NCBI GenBank assembly: GCA_964449165.1
Contig: CAYVAT010000001.1
Coordinates: forward strand, 124,001-188,000
DNA length: 64,000 nt
Origin: CAYSCW01 sp964449165
Lineage (GTDB): Bacteria > Acidobacteriota > Aminicenantia > Aminicenantales > Aminicenantaceae
Direction of reading: 5' to 3'
A program made the translations under genes and the position numbers. Below the pieces are notes generated by a model. The model worked only from the letters and a program-made list of their open reading frames with translations, made no database searches and had not been told where the DNA came from. Below, piece by piece: positions 57,782 to 64,000 of the stretch; position 1 is the first letter of the stretch, and each line of letters opens with the position of its first letter.

Positions 57782-59203
57782 ATGGCTAAAGCAAGAATTT
57801 TAGTGGTTGAAGACGAGGGCTTAGTCGCCAAGAATATCCAGAATATGCTGATCAATCTAGGATATGATTCTGTTGAGACTGCTTCATCGGGTAAGAGCGC
57901 AATCCAAAAAGCAAAAGAAATAAAGCCAGATTTAATCTTGATGGATATCAAACTAAGAGGAAATATGGATGGAATTGAGGCTGCTGAAAAAATAGGCGAG
58001 AACCTTAATACTCCTGTAGTTTACCTTACAGCATATGCAGACAAGAAAACACTGCAGAGGGCAAAGGTTACCGAGCCTTTTGGTTATATTACCAAGCCTT
58101 TCGAAGAAAAAGAACTTCATTCAACTATAGAAATCGCCTTATACAAACATGATATGGAGAAGGAATTACGAGAAAGTCGGGAATGGTTTTCCACTACGCT
58201 CAACAGTATCGGAGATGCTGTGATTGCCACTGATAAAAAGGGATCAATAACATTTATGAATTCTGTTGCTGAGGCGCTTACAGGTTGGAAGCAAAAAGAG
58301 GCTCTTGGAAAGGATCTAAAAGACAGGATTAGACTCGTTCTCAACGATGAGGCATATTCTCAGAAAAAGAATAAAGGGAAGACATCTGGAAAGGGGAGAA
58401 TTATCCATTATGTGGATCAGGCTATGCTTATTAATAAAGGCAACCAGAAAATACCTGTAGATTACAGTGATGCACCTATTAGAGATGAGCAAGGGGGGGT
58501 CCTGGGAAGCGTTCTTGTTTTCCGGGATGTCTCAGAACGAAAGCAGGCTCAGGAAGAACTGCAGCAGAGTTTCATAAAATTGCGGAAAACCCTGGATGAA
58601 ACTGTACAGTCTCTTGCCTCGGCCGTAGAAATGAGAGATCCCTATACCGCAGGCCACCAGGAAAGAGTGGCCAATTTGGCCTGTGCTATAGCTAAAGAGA
58701 TGGGCCTTCCTGATGCACAGATCGAAGGCATCAGGATGGCCGGAGTCATCCATGATATCGGAAAGATTTATGTTCCCGCTGAAATCCTCAATAAACCTTC
58801 TCGATTGAATGAAGCCGAGATTATGCTAATAAAAAAACATCCCCAGGTGGGTTACGATATATTGAAGGGAATAGAATTTCCTTGGCCTATCGCCCAAATA
58901 GTGCTTCAGCATCATGAAAGGATGCTGGGAACTGGATATCCCCAAGGTCTGAGTGGGGGAGATATTCTCTTAGAAGCGAGGATTATTGGAGTCGCTGATG
59001 TTGTAGAAGCTATGTACTCCCATCGTCCCTACCGACTATCACTTGGTGTGGAAAAAACTTTACAGGAGATTTCAAAAAATAGAGCGATTCTTTATGATCC
59101 GGTTGTGGTGGATGCCTGCATTAAGCTTTTCACAGAAAAAGGGTTTAAATTCGAGGATGAAATAGAGAAAATGGAGGAAGAATTCATTCCTGATAGCTAT
59201 TGA
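57782..59203 (+). CDS. REC-PAS-HD-GYP cyclic di-GMP phosphodiesterase, copy 1
   Basis: The 473-residue product has a receiver (about 1-115, LILMDIKL), a PAS domain (about 130-260) and a HD-GYP domain (about 280-450). The HD-GYP domain has DPYTAGHQERVA, the catalytic HDIGK, HPQVGYDIL, and HHERMLGTGYPQGL carrying the GYP signature. It hydrolyses cyclic di-GMP under receiver control. ATG 57782 is preceded by AAAGGAGAGG; the longer frame starting at 57752 is unlikely. A 921-base segment of this gene (58112-59032) is identical to 62948-63868 in the next copy, while the flanks differ. Confidence 0.94.
   Translation: MAKARILVVEDEGLVAKNIQNMLINLGYDSVETASSGKSAIQKAKEIKPDLILMDIKLRGNMDGIEAAEKIGENLNTPVVYLTAYADKKTLQRAKVTEPFGYITKPFEEKELHSTIEIALYKHDMEKELRESREWFSTTLNSIGDAVIATDKKGSITFMNSVAEALTGWKQKEALGKDLKDRIRLVLNDEAYSQKKNKGKTSGKGRIIHYVDQAMLINKGNQKIPVDYSDAPIRDEQGGVLGSVLVFRDVSERKQAQEELQQSFIKLRKTLDETVQSLASAVEMRDPYTAGHQERVANLACAIAKEMGLPDAQIEGIRMAGVIHDIGKIYVPAEILNKPSRLNEAEIMLIKKHPQVGYDILKGIEFPWPIAQIVLQHHERMLGTGYPQGLSGGDILLEARIIGVADVVEAMYSHRPYRLSLGVEKTLQEISKNRAILYDPVVVDACIKLFTEKGFKFEDEIEKMEEEFIPDSY
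58112..59032 (+). repeat. 921-base identical block, copy 1
   Basis: This segment matches 62948-63868 base for base over the whole length that I compared, at a constant offset of 4836. On both sides the similarity falls abruptly to ordinary paralogue level. Confidence 0.9.
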
Positions 59204-59400
59204 TGATTTCTGGCTTAGATTTTTGGTTTTTCAGCCAGTAAGGGATTATTCTTCAATTCAAAAGCCAGCTCACTCAAAGAAGGCAATCTGCAAAAATTTT
59301 GTAGATAAGGGCGCGATGGATGGCATCTTTGGAATAGGCAAGGCTGATTTGAAACGCGATGATGATGCTGAGTGACAGTTTGAAAAAACCGATTAGATAT

Positions 59401-59494
59401 TTTTTTCACCCTTTATGAGGATGGATCATCCTCTCTTATAGTATCAATAGTGATAAAAATATCACCCTTGATATCCCCGGAAAGGGTAATTGAC
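59401..59494 (+). repeat. 94-base non-coding repeated element, copy B
   Basis: This is the second copy of the element at 26913-27006, with the hairpin GAGGATG-GAT-CATCCTC and the GATATCCCCGGAAAGGGTAA block. It lies in the 397-base gap before the multi-PAS kinase; the rest of the gap has no gene and no sigma-54 promoter. Confidence 0.65.
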
Positions 59495-59600
59495 CCTTCG
59501 TTGCTTATGATTAAAACTCATTGTGAAAATGCAGGAGTAGCTCCTTAAAAAAGGAGGAAAAGCTCTGTCCGGGAAAATACATAAATAAAAGAATTTTTCT

Positions 59601-62600
59601 ATGGAAATCCCTACCAACTCTTCTAAGCGTTCAGAAATGCTTTTTCAATACGCTCCTGATGCCATTTTCTTAATAGATGACAAGGGTAAGCTTTTCGACC
59701 TGAACAAGGCTGCGGAGGAACTAATAGGGCAAAAAAAAGCGAAATTAACCGGAAAGAGCGGGTTTGCTTTAGGACTTTTAAACGCTGCGGAGACCAAGAA
59801 GGCGTTCACAAATCTATCCAAAATACTGGGAGGAAAGTCAAGCGGGCCGGATGAGTATACTTTGAAGAAAAAGGATGGAAGCCTAGCCACTGTTGAAGTC
59901 ACATCTTTTCCCATAAAGATAAAGAATAAAAAATTTCTGCTGGGCGTTTCTCGCGATATCACCAGACACAAGGAAACCCAAGAGGCACTTCGGCAGCAGA
60001 CACATAACCTTGGGGAGAGAATCAAGGAGCTCAACTGTTTATACCAGCTGGACAAGATTTCCCGTAAGGAAGGTGTTTCGATCGATAGATTGCTTAGAGA
60101 AGTAGTCAGGATTTTACCGAAGAGCTGGCAGTATCCTGAGATTGCCGGGAGTTGCATTTCTTTCAAGGGAAAAGAATACAAAACTAAAAATTTCAAAAAG
60201 ACCGATTGGAAGCAAAAAGCCGAGATTATCGTTGACGCTAAGAAAGCCGGTTTTGTGGAAGTTTGTTATTTAAAGAGAAAACCTGAGAGTGATGAAGGTC
60301 CGTTTTTGAAGGAAGAAAGGAATCTCATCAATGCCGTCTCAGAAAGATTGGGACAGATCATTGAACAAAAACAGGCCCGGAAAGCCTTGGAGAGCTCAGA
60401 AGATAGATTAAGAATGATCTTTGAATACGCGCCGGATGCATATTATTTGAATGATTTGAAGGGAAGTTTTGTCGATGGGAACAAAGCTGCTGAAGAAATG
60501 ACCGGCTATGAGAGAGAGGAATTGATAGGAAAGAACTTTTTAAAACTGAAACTGCTTCCACCAGAGTACATCCCAAAAGCTGCGGCCATTTTAGCCAAGA
60601 ATGCAATGGGAAAACCCACCGGACCAGATGAATTCTGTCTGGCTCGGCCAGATGGGAGACGTATACCTTTTGAGATAAGGACATTCCCGGTAAAGATTGC
60701 AGGTCAGATGAGGGTTCTGGGTATTGCTCGTGACATAACTGAACGTAAGAAGTCTGAAGAGCTTTACAGGGAACTGGTTGAGAAAGCGGGTATAGCTATT
60801 TTGGTTGATGACAGAGAAGGAAATGTCATTTATGCCAATAAGAAAGCTGCAGAGATCTACGGATATTCATTGGAAGAAATGAAAAGACAGTCGATTCAGT
60901 CACTCGTGCATCCAGACGATAGGAAGAAGGTCAATGGGCATCATCGGGATCGCATTTTAGGGAAGGATGCGCCATCGAGTTATGAGTTTAGAGCAGTCAG
61001 AAAAGATGGATCGGACAGGTATCTCGAAATAGTTGCAGTTCCCAATATCATAGAAGGTAAAATCGTTGGATCGCGCATTTACACAAAGGATGTCACGGAG
61101 CCCAGGAGAGCGGCCGAGGCTTTAAGAAAGAGTGAGGAACGTTTCCGCCGGCTGTTCAATCGCATATTTGATCCCATCGTCATTATTGATAAAGAAAAAG
61201 TAGTCGATGTGAATGAAGCTGCCTGTAAATTACTCGGCTACTCAAAGGAAGAACTCCTGAAGCTCTATGTGAAAAATATACATCCAAAAGATGAAATGGA
61301 AAAAATCACAGCGGCGATTTGTAGAGCTCGAAAAAGCGGAACTGACTTCATGGGTGAGACAGCGCTTCTAAGCAGAGAGGGGCGGGTTATACCTGTTGAG
61401 GCAGGTGGAGTGACTTTTGAGTTGGAAGGGAAAACATATGTCATGGCAAGTTTCCGGGATATAATGGAAAGAAAAAAGGCAGAGGAAGCTATTAAGAAAA
61501 GAAAGCATCAGTTCGAATTGATCCACCGGATTCAAAATGACATTCCCATGAACATGGACATTGAAACAATTCTGAAATCGGCCGCAGAAAGCATAGCCAG
61601 ATCCTTCGGATACAATAAAGTTTCTGTCAATCTGCTTGATCCGAAAAAAAATGAATTAGAATACAAGGTGGGCTATCACAGGTCAGGAACACCCCCTCCT
61701 ATGGGGCATAGACAGAAGATTGGAGAAGGGCTCATCGGTAAAGCGGCTGAATTAAGAAAAACAATCATAGCTAATGATGTAAGCAAGCATCCATCATATG
61801 TTGTCTATTATCAATCAAAAACTCAGTCTGAGCTCAGCATTCCTTTGCTTATAGAAGATCAACTTGTAGGAATTCTTGATATCCAAGATCTAAAGGAAAA
61901 TGTTTTCACAGAAGAGGATGTATCGGTTCTGCAATCAGTAGCGAATTACCTCGCTTATGTGATTAATGAAAAACAGACTGAGGAACAACTCCTGACATCC
62001 CTCAAAGAAAAAGAAGTACTCTTGAGAGAAATTCATCATCGGGTTAAAAACAATTTGCAGGTCATTTGCAGCCTGCTCAGCCTCCAGTCTCACAACATCA
62101 AGGGTAAAAAAAATATCGAGATGTTCAGGGCGAGTCAGGACCGAGTCAAATCCATGGCTCTTATTCATGAGAAGCTTTATCAATCTCAAGATTTGGCACG
62201 GCTCAATTCCAGAGAATACATTCAAGCTTTAGTCAGTGGATTATATCGCTCCTACTGCGCTTCACCGGGGATTATAAACTTAAAACTGGATGTGGAGGAT
62301 ATCTCTTTCGGTATAGATAATGCGATCCCCTGCGGTTTGATTATTAATGAGCTGGTTTCAAATTCCTTAAAGTATGCCTTTCCCAACGGAAGAAAGGGGT
62401 GGATTCGAGTTATTCTTCGTTCCCTCAACCAGAATGACATCGAGTTGGTGGTCAGCGATAATGGAGTGGGGCTTCCGGAGAGTCTGGATATCCGAAAGAC
62501 AAAGTCATTGGGGTTGCATTTGGTGACTATCTTGGCTGAGGATCAGCTGCATGGAGAGATCAAGCTGAACAGGAACAAAGGGACAGAATTTCGAATTAAG

Positions 62601-62618
62601 TTAAGAGGAGAGGAATAA
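59601..62618 (+). CDS. multi-PAS/GAF HisKA_2 sensor kinase
   Basis: The 1005-residue soluble protein has, in order, PAS (about 14-125), a GAF-like segment (about 140-255), three PAS domains (about 267-378, 386-500, 510-620) and a GAF domain (about 650-790: FGYNKVSVNLLDPKKNELEY, KIGEGLIGKAAELRKTIIAN). A HisKA_2 region with EIHHRVKNNLQ and an HATPase domain (PCGLIINELVSNSLKYAFP, DNGVGLP) follow. It is an integrator of several intracellular cues. No ribosome binding site precedes ATG 59601. The TAA overlaps the ATG of the next gene by one base (TAATG), so the kinase and the HD-GYP regulator are translationally coupled and probably cognate. Confidence 0.92.
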   Translation: MEIPTNSSKRSEMLFQYAPDAIFLIDDKGKLFDLNKAAEELIGQKKAKLTGKSGFALGLLNAAETKKAFTNLSKILGGKSSGPDEYTLKKKDGSLATVEVTSFPIKIKNKKFLLGVSRDITRHKETQEALRQQTHNLGERIKELNCLYQLDKISRKEGVSIDRLLREVVRILPKSWQYPEIAGSCISFKGKEYKTKNFKKTDWKQKAEIIVDAKKAGFVEVCYLKRKPESDEGPFLKEERNLINAVSERLGQIIEQKQARKALESSEDRLRMIFEYAPDAYYLNDLKGSFVDGNKAAEEMTGYEREELIGKNFLKLKLLPPEYIPKAAAILAKNAMGKPTGPDEFCLARPDGRRIPFEIRTFPVKIAGQMRVLGIARDITERKKSEELYRELVEKAGIAILVDDREGNVIYANKKAAEIYGYSLEEMKRQSIQSLVHPDDRKKVNGHHRDRILGKDAPSSYEFRAVRKDGSDRYLEIVAVPNIIEGKIVGSRIYTKDVTEPRRAAEALRKSEERFRRLFNRIFDPIVIIDKEKVVDVNEAACKLLGYSKEELLKLYVKNIHPKDEMEKITAAICRARKSGTDFMGETALLSREGRVIPVEAGGVTFELEGKTYVMASFRDIMERKKAEEAIKKRKHQFELIHRIQNDIPMNMDIETILKSAAESIARSFGYNKVSVNLLDPKKNELEYKVGYHRSGTPPPMGHRQKIGEGLIGKAAELRKTIIANDVSKHPSYVVYYQSKTQSELSIPLLIEDQLVGILDIQDLKENVFTEEDVSVLQSVANYLAYVINEKQTEEQLLTSLKEKEVLLREIHHRVKNNLQVICSLLSLQSHNIKGKKNIEMFRASQDRVKSMALIHEKLYQSQDLARLNSREYIQALVSGLYRSYCASPGIINLKLDVEDISFGIDNAIPCGLIINELVSNSLKYAFPNGRKGWIRVILRSLNQNDIELVVSDNGVGLPESLDIRKTKSLGLHLVTILAEDQLHGEIKLNRNKGTEFRIKLRGEE

Positions 62619-64000
62619 TGAGAGAAAAAAGAATAATGGTTGTGGAAGATAACAGGATTATTGCTGCGAGTATAAAAAGTACCTTAGAAAGTCTAGATTA
62701 CAGAGTGCCTGCCGTAGTCTCTTCAGGAGAGGATGCGGTAAAAAAAGCTGAGAACGATCATTTTGATCTGATCTTGATGGATATCGTCCTTGAGGGAGAA
62801 ATAGATGGTATAGAAGCTGCTTCCCAAATCCGATCCCGATTCAATATTCCGGTTGTTTTTCTCACTGCTTATTCAGACAAGAAAATGCTGGAAAGGGCAA
62901 AAATAACCGAGCCTTTTGGTTATATTATCAAGCCTTTTGAAGAAAAGGAACTTCATTCAACTATAGAAATCGCCTTATACAAACATGATATGGAGAAGGA
63001 ATTACGAGAAAGTCGGGAATGGTTTTCCACTACGCTCAACAGTATCGGAGATGCTGTGATTGCCACTGATAAAAAGGGATCAATAACATTTATGAATTCT
63101 GTTGCTGAGGCGCTTACAGGTTGGAAGCAAAAAGAGGCTCTTGGAAAGGATCTAAAAGACAGGATTAGACTCGTTCTCAACGATGAGGCATATTCTCAGA
63201 AAAAGAATAAAGGGAAGACATCTGGAAAGGGGAGAATTATCCATTATGTGGATCAGGCTATGCTTATTAATAAAGGCAACCAGAAAATACCTGTAGATTA
63301 CAGTGATGCACCTATTAGAGATGAGCAAGGGGGGGTCCTGGGAAGCGTTCTTGTTTTCCGGGATGTCTCAGAACGAAAGCAGGCTCAGGAAGAACTGCAG
63401 CAGAGTTTCATAAAATTGCGGAAAACCCTGGATGAAACTGTACAGTCTCTTGCCTCGGCCGTAGAAATGAGAGATCCCTATACCGCAGGCCACCAGGAAA
63501 GAGTGGCCAATTTGGCCTGTGCTATAGCTAAAGAGATGGGCCTTCCTGATGCACAGATCGAAGGCATCAGGATGGCCGGAGTCATCCATGATATCGGAAA
63601 GATTTATGTTCCCGCTGAAATCCTCAATAAACCTTCTCGATTGAATGAAGCCGAGATTATGCTAATAAAAAAACATCCCCAGGTGGGTTACGATATATTG
63701 AAGGGAATAGAATTTCCTTGGCCTATCGCCCAAATAGTGCTTCAGCATCATGAAAGGATGCTGGGAACTGGATATCCCCAAGGTCTGAGTGGGGGAGATA
63801 TTCTCTTAGAAGCGAGGATTATTGGAGTCGCTGATGTTGTAGAAGCTATGTACTCCCATCGTCCCTACAGGCCATCCATGGGGGTAGAGAAGACATTACA
63901 GGAGATATCAAAAAACAGGGCGATTCTCTATGATCCGGTCGTGGTGGATGCCTGCATTAAGCTTTTCACAGAAAGAGGGTTTAAATTCGAAGATGAGATG
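62618..64000 (+). CDS. REC-PAS-HD-GYP cyclic di-GMP phosphodiesterase, copy 2 (3' truncated by window end)
   Basis: The frame is open from ATG 62618 to the window end, 461 codons. The receiver (LILMDIVL, GEIDGIEAASQIRSRFNIPV) is closest to that of the kinase at 29786, not to the HD-GYP copy at 57782. The PAS and most of the HD-GYP domain (HDIGK, HHERMLGTGYPQGL) are identical to copy 1 over 921 bases, then the last visible 130 bases diverge again to near 85% identity. AGAGGAG lies 5 bases before the ATG. About 12 to 15 codons are expected to be missing if the length equals copy 1. Confidence 0.93.
   Translation, partial: MREKRIMVVEDNRIIAASIKSTLESLDYRVPAVVSSGEDAVKKAENDHFDLILMDIVLEGEIDGIEAASQIRSRFNIPVVFLTAYSDKKMLERAKITEPFGYIIKPFEEKELHSTIEIALYKHDMEKELRESREWFSTTLNSIGDAVIATDKKGSITFMNSVAEALTGWKQKEALGKDLKDRIRLVLNDEAYSQKKNKGKTSGKGRIIHYVDQAMLINKGNQKIPVDYSDAPIRDEQGGVLGSVLVFRDVSERKQAQEELQQSFIKLRKTLDETVQSLASAVEMRDPYTAGHQERVANLACAIAKEMGLPDAQIEGIRMAGVIHDIGKIYVPAEILNKPSRLNEAEIMLIKKHPQVGYDILKGIEFPWPIAQIVLQHHERMLGTGYPQGLSGGDILLEARIIGVADVVEAMYSHRPYRPSMGVEKTLQEISKNRAILYDPVVVDACIKLFTERGFKFEDEM
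62948..63868 (+). repeat. 921-base identical block, copy 2
   Basis: See 58112-59032. The block covers the end of the receiver, the PAS domain and most of the HD-GYP domain; its borders are inside coding sequence and not at domain limits. Confidence 0.9.

Noticed and set aside
59597..59614. TATGGA overlapping the start codon of the 1005-residue kinase as an activator site
   Set aside because: The second half-site is absent and there is no sigma-54 promoter downstream.
1..64000. tRNA, rRNA, CRISPR arrays, insertion sequences
   Set aside because: No T-loop signatures, repeat-spacer patterns or transposase frames were seen on either strand by eye.

Overview
The window looks like a chromosomal segment of an uncultured Gram-negative, probably anaerobic bacterium. 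The lipoprotein and Tat-type leaders, MacB/FtsX permease, M1 peptidase, exported TldD/PmbA pair and very dense two-component signalling resemble Candidatus Aminicenantes/Acidobacteriota-like genomes, but this placement is a guess made from memory of family distributions. No rRNA, tRNA, CRISPR array or intact transposase was seen.

Region 1 (1-19.6 kb) is ordinary metabolic and housekeeping sequence, visibly richer in G/C than the rest: the 3' part of a class A beta-lactamase-like gene, an FtsX permease, an exported amidohydrolase, an M1 peptidase, tldD-pmbA, an acyl-CoA synthetase, an RRM RNA-binding protein, a decayed FKBP gene, an SPL-type radical SAM protein, a 5'-nucleotidase, a YbaK/ProX deacylase, an acetyltransferase and an APC permease.

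Region 2 (about 20-36.6 kb, + strand, A/T-rich) is a signalling island: five sensor kinases with receivers and/or PAS domains, a sensorless NtrB-like kinase next to an NtrC-type sigma-54 activator, a REC-GGDEF diguanylate cyclase, a stand-alone degenerate receiver and a broken kinase. Region 4 (55.9-64 kb) continues this theme with a receiver protein, two REC-PAS-HD-GYP c-di-GMP phosphodiesterases that share a 921-bp identical block, and a 1005-aa multi-PAS/GAF kinase.

Region 3 (36.8-57 kb, - strand) is a complete and unusual gas vesicle cluster. It has gvpA, a GvpC-like repeat protein, gvpN, gvpO, gvpG, gvpK, four GvpF/L paralogues (one fused to a DnaJ domain), a GvpJ-like protein with a zinc ribbon and a GvpA-PH/GRAM protein whose zinc ribbon is cut by an in-frame TAA. 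It also carries a large chaperone set (DnaK, CDC48-type AAA ATPase, four small-heat-shock-like proteins), an AbrB-type regulator, a protein made of three 51-residue repeats at the head of the gvpA operon, and two membrane-anchored lytic transglycosylases.

The main unifying observation is regulatory. Five sigma-54 (-24/-12) promoters of the form TTGGCA-N8-TTG can be read in the intergenic regions of regions 2-4. Each has, about 80-140 bp upstream, a copy of the inverted repeat TATGGA-N6-TCCATA. They precede the first hybrid kinase, the NtrB/NtrC pair, the gvpA operon, the lytic transglycosylase pair and the HD-GYP gene. The inference is that an NtrC-family activator, probably the one encoded here, couples gas vesicle formation, wall remodelling and c-di-GMP signalling in one regulon.
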